Assembly (NCBI GenBank): GCA_029573365.1
Contig: JAKQGD010000428.1
Location: forward strand, 1 to 7,941
DNA length: 7,941 bases
Reading direction: 5' to 3'
DNA from: Bacteroidota bacterium
Lineage (GTDB): Bacteria; Bacteroidota; Bacteroidia; Chitinophagales; Saprospiraceae
In this document: positions 1-6,900 of the stretch, one piece after another
Numbering within the stretch: the stretch's first letter is position 1
How the letters are laid out: each line of letters begins with the position of its first letter
Translations under genes and position numbers: made by a program
Notes under the pieces: model-generated
What the model was told of the DNA's origin: nothing
The model's database searches: none
Seen by the model: the letters and a program-made list of their open reading frames with translations, nothing else

Positions 1-964
1 CATAAAATATTTTATCTATTTCCTGAGCTGTTTGAATATCTATTTCGGCATTGGAGATCAGAATACCCCCAAATGCAGACACCGGGTCAGCAGCCAATGA
101 TGCCTGCCATGCCTCCAATGTTGTCGGCCTGGTCGCTACACCACAGGGATTTGTATGTTTAAGGATGGCAAAAGTAGGTTCTTCATTTTTAAATTCAAAC
201 ATCAGCTGCAAAGCCGCATCTATGTCCACGAGATTGTTGTAAGACAGCTCCTTTCCACATTTTTTATCAAACATATGTTCCAGGAAACCAAAAAAACTGC
301 CGGATTGATGAGGGTTTTCGCCGTATCTGAGTTCCTCCCGAATCTGTATGCTTTGTTTAAAAACATGGCTTCGTTTATCACTGTCTGCCAAATATCTAAA
401 TATGGCTGTATCATAATGGGACGATATGTCAAAAGCCTCGGCTGCCAGTTTCTGTCTCTGGCTCAGATCAGTGATGCCGCCCTGGTCCTTGAGAATTTTA
501 AGCAAAGCAGGATATGAACGTGATGAAGGTATGACCACAACATCGTTAAAGTTTTTTGCAGCTGCCCTGATCAATGATATGCCTCCGATGTCTATTTTTT
601 CGATGATCTCAGCCTGGTCCGTAGAAGATGCTACTGTGTTTTCAAACGGATACAGATCAACAATTACCAGGTCTATGGGGGGTATTTCAAATTTTATAAG
701 CTGATTAAGATGGTCTTCGTTTCTTATGGCCAGTATTCCCCCGAACACCTTGGGATGCAGGGTCTTTACTCTTCCATCTAGAATAGAAGGATAACCTGTG
801 AGATCTTCTACCTTTTCGACCGTGATGCCCAGGGATTCAATATAATCTCTGGTGCCGCCTGTACTATAAATTCTTACCTTATTCTGGTCCAGTGCCCGGG
901 CTATCTGGTCCAAACCTGACTTATCATAAACTGAGACCAATGCTGTTCTGATTCTGAGGTCCAT
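1..964 (-). CDS. purH: Bifunctional phosphoribosylaminoimidazolecarboxamide formyltransferase / IMP cyclohydrolase (PurH), N-terminal 321 codons; 3' end outside window
   Basis: PurH catalyses the last two steps of de novo purine synthesis in the cytoplasm: formylation of AICAR with 10-formyl-THF, then ring closure to IMP. The frame is open from an ATG at 964 to the window edge with no frameshift. The N-terminal MGS-like cyclohydrolase domain shows STGGTRDYIE, GRVKTLHPKVFGGIL, DLVIVDLYPFE and IDIGGISLIRAAAKN. The transformylase domain then begins with ELRYGENPHQ, KELSYNNL, ILKHTNPCG and DPVSAFGGIL. Lys269-His270 of the KHTNPCG motif correspond to the catalytic Lys-His pair known in the family (266/267 in the human enzyme). 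Full-length PurH is usually about 510 residues, so roughly the last 190 lie outside. The gene follows gldN by 138 nt and is separated from it by an intrinsic terminator, so it is probably transcribed separately, although I found no convincing promoter in the gap. Confidence 0.97.
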   Translation of the reverse strand, partial: MDLRIRTALVSVYDKSGLDQIARALDQNKVRIYSTGGTRDYIESLGITVEKVEDLTGYPSILDGRVKTLHPKVFGGILAIRNEDHLNQLIKFEIPPIDLVIVDLYPFENTVASSTDQAEIIEKIDIGGISLIRAAAKNFNDVVVIPSSRSYPALLKILKDQGGITDLSQRQKLAAEAFDISSHYDTAIFRYLADSDKRSHVFKQSIQIREELRYGENPHQSGSFFGFLEHMFDKKCGKELSYNNLVDIDAALQLMFEFKNEEPTFAILKHTNPCGVATRPTTLEAWQASLAADPVSAFGGILISNAEIDIQTAQEIDKIFY

Positions 965-1047
965 ATAGATGGTTTTAGTCTGTTTAAAATTTTAATGGTT
1001 GTCCTCCCTTTTTATCATGAATAAAAGTGCGGCAATGTAATTTGTAC

Positions 1048-1086
1048 AAAAAAAAATGGGAAGTTGTTTTGACAACCTCCCATTTT
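1048..1086 (-). terminator. Rho-independent terminator downstream of gldN
   Basis: On the minus strand an 11-bp stem (positions 1082-1072 pairing with 1067-1057) closes a 4-nt loop. All pairs are Watson-Crick except one G-U. The stem is extended by an A4/T4 flank and followed by a run of nine T (1056-1048). It starts 17 nt after the gldN stop codon, the expected place for the end of the gldKLMN transcript. It also lies upstream of purH and should insulate that gene from read-through. Confidence 0.9.
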
Positions 1087-1102
1087 CTTTAATTATAAGA
1101 AA

Positions 1103-2014
1103 TCAATATTCCCAGAGATCATGCTCGAAATTGAGCAGTTCGCTTTTGATTTTTTCTGAATAGAGTAACAGGTCAACGCCTGTGCGGTTAGATGTGTCGT
1201 CAGGCTCAGGAACAAAAAAGTCCTTTAACCTATAATCAAGCACATTGGAACGCTTATAGATGTAGCTGTTAAATACCCTTGCATCAAAAATATCGGCCCA
1301 TGTCATAGGAGCAATATCGTTTTCTCCGTTGAAGACCCTATGCTTAGACAACTTGGCCCTGCACTCTGGATAATAAATCCAGAACATTGGGTATGGTGTA
1401 AGCCCATTTTCCTTGTCTTTGTCACTCAGGTAAAGCGGTGCAATACCCAGAATCCTGACATCGACCACAGATCTTTGTTTGTCAAAATACCATATTTCCT
1501 TGACCCTATACTGCTCGATTTTCTCCCAGTTTACGTCATTCTTGACAACTTTAATGACTTCCTCGTAAGTATCAGGGTTGAGGTCTATAAGAGTATCTGT
1601 TTTAGAAAGCTTTTTACCCAGATCTTCTATAGAAAGGACTGTTTTAAACTGCTCATCAGAAAATGCTGTGATTTCACCATTCTGGATCAAAGTCCTTAAA
1701 GTGGTAAAAAGGTTAAGTTCTGCACTTCTGAAGGGAAGGTTTATCTTCTCTCTGGTGTCAATGACTCTCTGGATTCTTTTTTCCCAGGCTATGTCTGCTT
1801 CCCTGATAGGCTGTTGAGCCATCAGACGGTTATCGACAACAAGCCTTTTAGAGACGATATCGTCAACAAAGATATCTTCTGAAGGAGTTGAAGATTCCGT
1901 TACTGTTCCTTCTTCTGCCACTGTACCCGGCTTTTGCTGCTGTGCAGACAAAGAAGAGCCACTCACAAGACAAAGAACTGTCACTCCAAAGATCAGATTA
2001 ATTAAAGTCTTCAT
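1103..2014 (-). CDS. gldN: GldN/PorN, periplasmic ring component of the type IX secretion / gliding machinery
   Basis: GldN (PorN) is a periplasmic protein that, with the lipoprotein GldK, forms the ring beneath the outer membrane to which the GldLM motor couples in the T9SS. The 303-residue product starts with a signal peptide (hydrophobic residues 4-19, likely cleaved after Ser-Leu-Ser-Ala at 24). A low-complexity Ser/Thr/Glu-rich linker (about 30-48) follows. The GldN domain then shows IREADIAWEKRIQRVIDTRE near 70-89, a WYFDKQRSVVDVRILGIAPLY block near 175-195, and MTWADIFDARVFNSYIYKRSN near 237-257, close to the family pattern. It is the last gene of the cluster, 23 nt after gldM, and ends in TGA followed by a strong terminator. 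No sign of damage. Confidence 0.95.
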   Translation of the reverse strand: MKTLINLIFGVTVLCLVSGSSLSAQQQKPGTVAEEGTVTESSTPSEDIFVDDIVSKRLVVDNRLMAQQPIREADIAWEKRIQRVIDTREKINLPFRSAELNLFTTLRTLIQNGEITAFSDEQFKTVLSIEDLGKKLSKTDTLIDLNPDTYEEVIKVVKNDVNWEKIEQYRVKEIWYFDKQRSVVDVRILGIAPLYLSDKDKENGLTPYPMFWIYYPECRAKLSKHRVFNGENDIAPMTWADIFDARVFNSYIYKRSNVLDYRLKDFFVPEPDDTSNRTGVDLLLYSEKIKSELLNFEHDLWEY

Positions 2015-2037
2015 TTTAAAGTTGTTTATGGATTTTT

Positions 2038-3588
2038 TTATTGGATATCGAATACCAGCTGACCGAGGTTTCTGTCAACGCCATCACCCGGACACTTGCA
2101 CTTGATATCCTGGAAAATAAATTTGTCACCAGGGTTAGCCTTGCCTTGCAGTGTTGCTGCCTGACCTTCCAATCTGGCACCACGGTTTACCGCAAATTCC
2201 GGATCCTGCCTTTTAGCCACTCTTACAAGGGTAAATCCGGCAAGGTTACATTTGGCTTCAAAGTCAAAGTTTTCAAGAATAGGAATCAAGGCACTGTAAC
2301 CCTTAAAGGTACCGTTGCCTACTTTTCCACCTCTTTCCTTACCACCTAGCAATGGTGTAGGGTCAGGAATTCTTTTGATCCTGAACTCCCTGCTTCCAGT
2401 GATACCCGGGGCACTTACATTGATTACAGCTTTTGAGCCTGGAGCTCCTGTTGCTTTAACGGTGTAGGTACCATCACCATTTCTGCTGATGTCACCACCG
2501 GACATAGAAACCTTGATCTGAGCAGATGGAACACCCGCTACTGATATTTCTACAGGGTTGTCGACTCCAAGATAGAACACATTCATTTTAGAAGCAGAGA
2601 CAGTATACGATTTCTCTCCTACTTCATACTCGAAAGTCTGTTTGTACTGTTTGGTCTCTTTGGTAACAGGGTTAAATACGCTGGCAACAGCCTCGTATTT
2701 CTTTGCTCCAACTTCTCCAGGAGAAGCTGACCATTTGGCGGCACCAGTGTCGTCTACTGCCAGGTTCTGTCCATTGACGGAAATCTTGATGCCTGTATTA
2801 CTGGTCTTTCCGGCTGAAGCCGAAAGGAATACTTCTGTTTCAAATTTCTCACCTTTGGTAATGTAAGATTTTTTAGGAGAAGATACGACTCTAAACTGAT
2901 CGAGTACTACTTCTTCTGTCAATCCTACTTTACCCGCGAGGTAGTTGAGAACAGCTGCTTCTGAACTCTTTATGTCGTTGGTAAACTTGCTGAAGATAGG
3001 CATAGTAGCACCTAAAGGCATGTGCCCGAAGGTGAAGTCTGCCCAACTTGCCTTCTTGTTTGTGGATTTCTTCCAGGTTTCGTCGTCTATGTTGATAGGA
3101 AGCTTGGATTCAAATTCCTTTCTGTCGCCTTCATCTACGAGGGCAATAAACTTGTTTCTGATATCCAACATCTTGTCTTTAAGCTCTGTTCCCTTTCCTT
3201 CGTCAACCAAAAGTCGGGTGGTAACATCATAATCCCTCTGAGCCTTGAGTTTTGTGACTCCCTCAAATTCTTCATATCCTCCACTTTTATCAACCAGATA
3301 TGTTTTGATTCCATTTACGTAATCGGAACCTTCTTTAGAGATCAAAGCAACCTGGTCTACCCTGTCAGCATAGGTTTTAAACTGAGGACCTTTGGCCGCA
3401 CTCTTTTTTATTTGTTCCGGTACATCTTTATTGGCAGAATCCAACGCATCATTTGCCTTTACAAGACCTTTATCCACCATATCAAAGGCGTTAAAGATCT
3501 CAGCAGATACGTTGAGTGCCAATAACGCGGTAAGCACAAGATACATAACGTTGATCATGAGCTGCCGCGGTTCCTTAGGTATTGACAT
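2038..3588 (-). CDS. gldM: GldM/PorM, motor and periplasmic shaft protein of the type IX secretion system
   Basis: GldM forms the rotor of the GldLM motor and spans the periplasm to contact GldK/GldN. The 516-residue protein has a short cytoplasmic start, then a single transmembrane helix (about residues 11-30, MINVMYLVLTALLALN). Next comes a helical D1-like region (about 35-225) with many Lys/Glu/Asp, then beta-rich repeat-like domains to the C-terminus; length and layout match the family. Arg8 in the PRQ motif just before the helix corresponds to the arginine (Arg9 in Flavobacterium johnsoniae) proposed to pair with the membrane glutamate of GldL. Three cysteines cluster in the last domain (EAKCN, KCKC). 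The start at 3588 is supported by the expected short N-tail and an A-rich leader. It lies 46 nt after gldL and 23 nt before gldN in one probable operon. Confidence 0.96.
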   Translation of the reverse strand: MSIPKEPRQLMINVMYLVLTALLALNVSAEIFNAFDMVDKGLVKANDALDSANKDVPEQIKKSAAKGPQFKTYADRVDQVALISKEGSDYVNGIKTYLVDKSGGYEEFEGVTKLKAQRDYDVTTRLLVDEGKGTELKDKMLDIRNKFIALVDEGDRKEFESKLPINIDDETWKKSTNKKASWADFTFGHMPLGATMPIFSKFTNDIKSSEAAVLNYLAGKVGLTEEVVLDQFRVVSSPKKSYITKGEKFETEVFLSASAGKTSNTGIKISVNGQNLAVDDTGAAKWSASPGEVGAKKYEAVASVFNPVTKETKQYKQTFEYEVGEKSYTVSASKMNVFYLGVDNPVEISVAGVPSAQIKVSMSGGDISRNGDGTYTVKATGAPGSKAVINVSAPGITGSREFRIKRIPDPTPLLGGKERGGKVGNGTFKGYSALIPILENFDFEAKCNLAGFTLVRVAKRQDPEFAVNRGARLEGQAATLQGKANPGDKFIFQDIKCKCPGDGVDRNLGQLVFDIQ

Positions 3589-3963
3589 CTTTTATCTTTT
3601 TAAGTTATTATTAAATAATTTTCGTGTTTCGGTCTTATGCCTTTACGTTGTAGGCAGAAAGAATGTTGCCGTAAACACCGTTCAAAGATGTCAGGTTTTT
3701 GCTCAGGCTGGACATTTGTGCCTGATATTGCTTTGTATCCTCCACACTTGCATTGAGCGTAGACATTGCTTCGTTCATTCTTGTATAGAAGTTGTTCATC
3801 GCCTTAAGCTGGTCACCAGTCTGCGAGAAGTCTACTTCCTGCAGAGCCTTAAGGGAACCAAGAGACTTAGACATTGACTGAAGTTCAGTCAACATACCTC
3901 CAAGCTTGTTTTCAACGACGTCTGCATTGAGGGCTTTAGGGGCACCTGCAGCTCCAAGATCAC

Positions 3964-3978
3964 CACCTGCAAGAGGTG
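3964..3978 (-). other. Small stem-loop 25 nt downstream of the gldL internal TGA
   Basis: On the coding strand CACCT-CTTGC-AGGTG forms a perfect 5-bp stem with a 5-nt loop. A weaker AT-only 5-bp hairpin lies just before it. Its position after the in-frame stop is suggestive of a recoding stimulator, but stems this short occur often by chance and no function is established. Confidence 0.25.
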
Positions 3979-4003
3979 CTATATTTGAAGAATATTTGTC
4001 CAG

Positions 4004-4006
4004 TCA
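4004..4006 (-). other. Internal in-frame TGA codon within gldL
   Basis: The codon context on the coding strand is CCG TGA CTG GAC. The base after the stop is C, and UGA-C is known as a weak termination context in bacteria. One substitution would change TGA to a sense codon (for example GGA, CGA or TGG). Which residue is ancestral cannot be told without homologues. Confidence 0.95.
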
Positions 4007-4274
4007 CGGATACAACTTTTCCCAGTAATAATCCTTTTCAGGACCGAGGATACCCAGCATAGCAAAAAGGAAAGCTTCAACAAGAAGTCCTGCAGTAATC
4101 GCCATACCTCCCCATGAAGTACTGTTAAGTTTGCCCAAGGCACCGATCATTACTATTGATGCACCAAGTCCGATCAGCAAATTCTTCACGTATTTGAATG
4201 AAGGTGATTTAAAATAACTCATTGTTAATTAAGATTTGTGTTTAGTTAAATAATAAATTGATATCCTTGCGGCA

Positions 4275-4305
4275 GGCCTAATGGTGTACTGCCATGACTT
4301 TAGCC
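4275..4305 (-). other. Imperfect hairpin in the gldK-gldL intergenic gap
   Basis: In the 102-nt gap between gldK and gldL, GGCTAA and TTAGGCC can pair with one bulged G, and a short ATGG/CCAT stem can form inside as an alternative. No T-tract follows, so it is not a typical terminator. It might stabilise or process the gldK-LMN transcript. The gap is longer than those between gldL, gldM and gldN (46 and 23 nt). The rest of it is AT-rich leader sequence with no further gene or convincing promoter. Confidence 0.3.
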
Positions 4306-4324
4306 TTATTTGCTGTTACCGTTA

Positions 4325-5572
4325 TCAGAAGTCGTTGATCGACCTACCCAGGTAAGTGATGACACATCTGAATCCTATGTAAGACTTACTTGTATCCTGA
4401 AACTCCCAGGACCTGGTGCTCGTCTGGCAATAGTAAGAAATGTCTTTCCACGATCCGCCTCTGATTACCTTACGCTTGTATGCCTCAGGGTCAGAATCCT
4501 GAGCGTCATATCTGTAATCACTGTTGAGGTCGTGCTCATGATCATATGCATTTTCGTGGAAAGCCGATGAGGTCCATTCGCCCACGTTTCCGGCCATACA
4601 ATACAGACCATAATCGTTGGGGAAGTAAGCATCAGCTTTTACAGTGTGAAGTCCACCATCCTCAGGGTAATTACCTCTGCCCGGCTTGAAGTTAGCCAGA
4701 AGACAACCCTTGGCGTTTCTTATATACGGCCCCCCCCATGGGTATGGAGAAATGTCATGTCCGCCTCTAGCTGCGTATTCCCACTCAGCCTCAGAAGGAA
4801 GTCTGAAAACTTCTGTATTGGGCTCATCTTCCTTAAACTGGTTCCAGAGTTTGGTTCTCCAGTCGCAGAAAGCGGTGGCTTGCTTCCAGTTAACACCTAC
4901 CACAGGATAATCATCAAAGGCAGGGTGCCAGAAGTAGTTTCTGGTCTGCGGCTCATTATAAGAATATGTAAAGTCCCTGATCCAGCAAAGGGTGTCAGGA
5001 AATATTTTTACCTCGGCTTTGTTGATGATAGATTTTCTGGTGGCTGTTTTGTCATGGGCAGCCTTTTGCCAGTCTATCCACTGATACTTATACTTAAGAC
5101 CGGCATAGTCGAGTTCTTGTTTTCCTTCGAAAGCCATATCTCCCTGGTAATACATTTCACCGAGGGTTTCTCCTTCGTTTTCCCAGTCGATTTCTGTCTC
5201 CCAGTCCAGTCCTTCTACGCCATCACCGTCGGGGTCGCCATCGGTAAGACCTAGAATGGTCCTTGCTGTGGAGTCTCTAACCCACTCTACAAACTGTCGG
5301 TATTCATTGTTGGTAATCTCCGTATCGTCCATAAAAAATCCTGAGATGGAGATGTTTTTTTGCCTGGCGGCATAAGTGGAGAAAACATCCTGGTCACTCT
5401 GACCAATGGTAAGTGTTCCTGATGGTACATAAACCATTCCAAAAGGGTTAAAACCTCCCCATTTTGGCCTGTTCTGACTTCCTATCAACTGGCCCGATTC
5501 CTGCTTACCACAGGAGGACAGAAGCAAAACAGCGGACAATAAAATGACACTTAAGATTGATAAACTTTTCAT
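4325..5572 (-). CDS. gldK: GldK/PorK, T9SS ring lipoprotein with FGE-sulfatase-like fold
   Basis: GldK (PorK) is an outer-membrane lipoprotein that forms, with GldN, the large periplasmic ring of the type IX secretion system. The 415-residue product has a lipoprotein signal ending in LLLSSC, with Cys21 the lipidated residue. A formylglycine-generating-enzyme/SUMF1-like domain runs from about 45 to 405: GMVYVPSGTLTIG (45-57), VVGVNWKQATAFCDWR (224-239), FRLPSEAEWEYAARGG (256-271), YPWGG (277-281), MAGNVGEWTSS (326-336), VIRGGSW (369-375) and SYIGFRC (397-403). In GldK this fold is regarded as structural rather than enzymatic. An acidic insertion at 111-121 (DGDPDGDGVEG) resembles a calcium-binding loop. 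The G8 run at codons 279-281 leaves the frame intact. It is the first gene of gldKLMN, with its own AT-rich leader and candidate promoter, and ends in TGA. Confidence 0.95.
   Translation of the reverse strand: MKSLSILSVILLSAVLLLSSCGKQESGQLIGSQNRPKWGGFNPFGMVYVPSGTLTIGQSDQDVFSTYAARQKNISISGFFMDDTEITNNEYRQFVEWVRDSTARTILGLTDGDPDGDGVEGLDWETEIDWENEGETLGEMYYQGDMAFEGKQELDYAGLKYKYQWIDWQKAAHDKTATRKSIINKAEVKIFPDTLCWIRDFTYSYNEPQTRNYFWHPAFDDYPVVGVNWKQATAFCDWRTKLWNQFKEDEPNTEVFRLPSEAEWEYAARGGHDISPYPWGGPYIRNAKGCLLANFKPGRGNYPEDGGLHTVKADAYFPNDYGLYCMAGNVGEWTSSAFHENAYDHEHDLNSDYRYDAQDSDPEAYKRKVIRGGSWKDISYYCQTSTRSWEFQDTSKSYIGFRCVITYLGRSINDF
4730..4737 (-). repeat. Eight-G homopolymer tract inside gldK
   Basis: The coding strand reads TGG GGG GGG CCG (Trp-Gly-Gly-Pro, residues 279-282), producing eight consecutive G. 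The WGG part belongs to the conserved YPWG motif of the fold. Runs of this length are prone to slippage both in replication and in sequencing. Here the frame is open on both sides. Confidence 0.9.
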
Positions 5573-5626
5573 TTTCTTTTAGCGATTTTACCTGTAATAT
5601 AACAAGTGCTTCGGAATAAAGCGGCG

Positions 5627-5655
5627 TAAAGATAATCCAAAATTTAAAACTGCAA
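5627..5655 (-). promoter_or_regulatory. Candidate Bacteroidota-type promoter for gldKLMN
   Basis: On the minus strand TTG (5655-5653) is followed after 18 nt by TATCTTTA (5634-5627). The Bacteroidota housekeeping consensus is TTTG or TTG near -33 and TAnnTTTG near -7, spaced about 19 nt. The -7 box lacks the final G, so this is a partial match. It would place the start of transcription roughly 45-50 nt before the gldK ATG. Confidence 0.35.
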
Positions 5656-5826
5656 CTATTTTAAATTTGAATTTTAAAATTTTTTAAACCTGAAAAACTC
5701 TTTAGCTTTTTAATAACGAAATACCCTCTCAATTATTGTGCCAGGTCTGAAATAAAATTGTGAAATTATATTAAAATAAACAAAATTTGTTACCTTATTG
5801 TAAATCAATGTATTGACATACAAAGG

Positions 5827-5838
5827 GCAAAGCTTTGC
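5827..5838 (-). terminator. Short palindrome after the porP/sprF-like gene, possible weak terminator
   Basis: GCAAAGCTTTGC is a perfect 12-bp palindrome starting one base after the TAA stop of the porP-like gene. As RNA it could fold only as a 4-bp stem with a 4-nt loop and is not followed by a clear T-run. Read-through into gldK therefore seems possible. Confidence 0.2.
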
Positions 5839-5839
5839 T

Positions 5840-6796
5840 TTAGAGGTCCCTGGGATTGTAGATAATCCTGGGAGGCAGGCCCATGCCGATAAGTTTGCGA
5901 AGGTTGTAAGTGAGGGTGATCTCATGACTGCCCTGATGATACCTCCTCACAGATGAGATTCCTATGTCATAGCTGTAAATAAGTCTGTAGTTGCGGCCGA
6001 TGCCGGTGCCTATGATAATGCCTAAAGCATCAAACGAACCTGGGCTGTAACCTCTGAGATAGATCCCGCCGATGACCTCATCCCTGTAGTAACCTAAAGC
6101 CCCAATATCTGTCTGTACCACTGCAGCATCTGCCCTGACCATAGCTGAAGGTATAAGCTCGATATCATCGTTTATCTTTGTTTTATATTGTCCAAACAAT
6201 GAAACACTGAATGACTTGGTGTAATCGGCGTCCCCTACAGAAAAAGCATGCGAAGGCAGGTCGTTAATGGCCAGGCCTGCTTCTAACTTCCTGCCCATAA
6301 AGTATACCCCCGCTTCCCATGACAGACCAAGGCCGTTGAAAGGGACTATGTCAAGAATAGGGTCATTGTGGTTTATGACGCCTTCGTAATTGCCGTCAGG
6401 CGTGATGATGCCGCTGCCATTGACATTTAGAAAATTAAGTCCGGCTCTTGCTCCAAAGGAAAGAAAACCTGCCTGTGTCCCATAGACATAGTTGTAGGAA
6501 ACCTTTAAGTCCGAATGGCTGAAGACGCCCGTCTGTTGATTGTAAAAGGTAAAACCCAGGGCACCGTTCCACAGGTAAAAGGGCATATCTGCACCCAAAT
6601 ATACTGTACGGGGATTGCCCGGAAAGCCATCGTTCTGATCGCGGTAAGAGGCGATGATGCTGAGAGATCGTTCGAGGCCGCCATAGGCAGGGTTGTGACC
6701 GTACTTGTTGACCATATATTGTGTCCATTGCGGCTGTTGCTGACCACCGGCCAGAAACGGTATAAGAAATAACAAGACTATCGCTATCTGCCTCAT
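5840..6796 (-). CDS. porP: PorP/SprF-family type IX secretion system outer-membrane protein
   Basis: PorP/SprF proteins are outer-membrane beta-barrel proteins of the T9SS, required for secretion in P. gingivalis (PorP) and for SprB delivery in gliding flavobacteria (SprF). I chose the ATG at 6796 because it gives a signal peptide (MRQIAIVLLFLIPFLAGG) followed directly by QWTQYMVNKYGHNPAYGG, the family's characteristic start with Gln, Tyr and NPAY(A/G)G. The frame is open to 6943, but that extension lacks a signal and looks untranslated. The 318-residue product has alternating beta-strand segments, a GLGLSWEAGVYF block, and a C-terminal part (SYDIGISSVRRYHQGSHEITLTY) typical of the family. 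A short non-barrel tail follows (to PRDL). It sits just upstream of gldK in the same orientation, as porP does in P. gingivalis. porP and sprF cannot be separated by sequence alone. Confidence 0.9.
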   Translation of the reverse strand: MRQIAIVLLFLIPFLAGGQQQPQWTQYMVNKYGHNPAYGGLERSLSIIASYRDQNDGFPGNPRTVYLGADMPFYLWNGALGFTFYNQQTGVFSHSDLKVSYNYVYGTQAGFLSFGARAGLNFLNVNGSGIITPDGNYEGVINHNDPILDIVPFNGLGLSWEAGVYFMGRKLEAGLAINDLPSHAFSVGDADYTKSFSVSLFGQYKTKINDDIELIPSAMVRADAAVVQTDIGALGYYRDEVIGGIYLRGYSPGSFDALGIIIGTGIGRNYRLIYSYDIGISSVRRYHQGSHEITLTYNLRKLIGMGLPPRIIYNPRDL

Positions 6797-6868
6797 TAAA
6801 AAGCTTACTGTTTTAGTAATGAACATACAATAATAACAGTTTGTGCAGATATTATCGATTATTTTTAC

Positions 6869-6900
6869 AAAAAATATTAACCTCGTATGCTGAAGGAGGT
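6869..6900 (-). terminator. Weak candidate terminator in the gap between the PhnP-like gene and porP
   Basis: On the minus strand ACCTC (6900-6896) and GAGGT (6884-6880) can form a 5-bp stem with an 11-nt loop. A TAATATTTTTT stretch follows, ending at 6869. Stem and loop are poor for an intrinsic terminator. The 147-nt gap (6797-6943) holds no gene, and I found no convincing consensus promoter in it. Confidence 0.25.

Larger units (their letters stand above)
3635..4222 (-). pseudogene. gldL: GldL/PorL, inner-membrane motor protein of the T9SS, interrupted by one in-frame TGA at codon 73
   Basis: GldL forms the proton-driven stator of the GldLM motor. Codons 1-72 give a short N-tail and two transmembrane helices (about 14-31 and 40-59). 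Glu49 in AGLLVEAFLF is the conserved membrane glutamate, at the same number as in F. johnsoniae GldL. After WEKLYP comes TGA (4006-4004), and the same frame continues for 122 codons: a Gly/Ala-rich linker, then a coiled-coil-like cytoplasmic domain ending SLNGVYGNILSAYN, as expected for GldL, and TAA. Total length would be 195 residues, near the usual size. The stop could be a sequencing error, a recent nonsense mutation or a read-through site. If real and not read through, only a 72-residue hairpin would be made. The downstream Met110 (3895) could start a fragment, but it would lack the membrane part, and its GGAGGT is directly against the ATG. I label it broken with that reservation. Confidence 0.85.
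5573..5839. other. AT-rich intergenic region between porP/sprF-like gene and gldK
   Basis: This 267-nt region has no credible gene. It holds many A/T runs (for example an AATTTTAAAATT palindrome near 5670), a candidate gldK promoter at its downstream end and a short GC-containing palindrome just after the porP stop. The length and composition suggest a regulated leader for the gldKLMN transcript. Confidence 0.7.

Noticed and set aside
220..432. Apparent frameshift in purH near codons 200-205
   Set aside because: A careful count of the five-T run (GTT TTT AAA CAA) shows one continuous frame from HYDTAIFRYLADSDKRSHV through KQSIQIREELRYGENPHQ. The gene is intact.
1340..1699. Plus-strand open frames within gldN, gldM, gldK, purH and the PhnP-like gene
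   Set aside because: All are antisense shadows of well-supported minus-strand genes and show no domain, signal or family pattern of their own.
3607..3619. ATTATT-A-AATAAT palindrome between gldL and gldM
   Set aside because: Pure A/T with a one-base centre and no T-run typical of a terminator. Expected by chance in such AT-rich spacers.
4004..4222. TGA reassigned as a sense codon in this organism
   Set aside because: gldK, gldN and the PhnP-like gene all end at TGA exactly where their families end, and tryptophan is encoded by TGG throughout.
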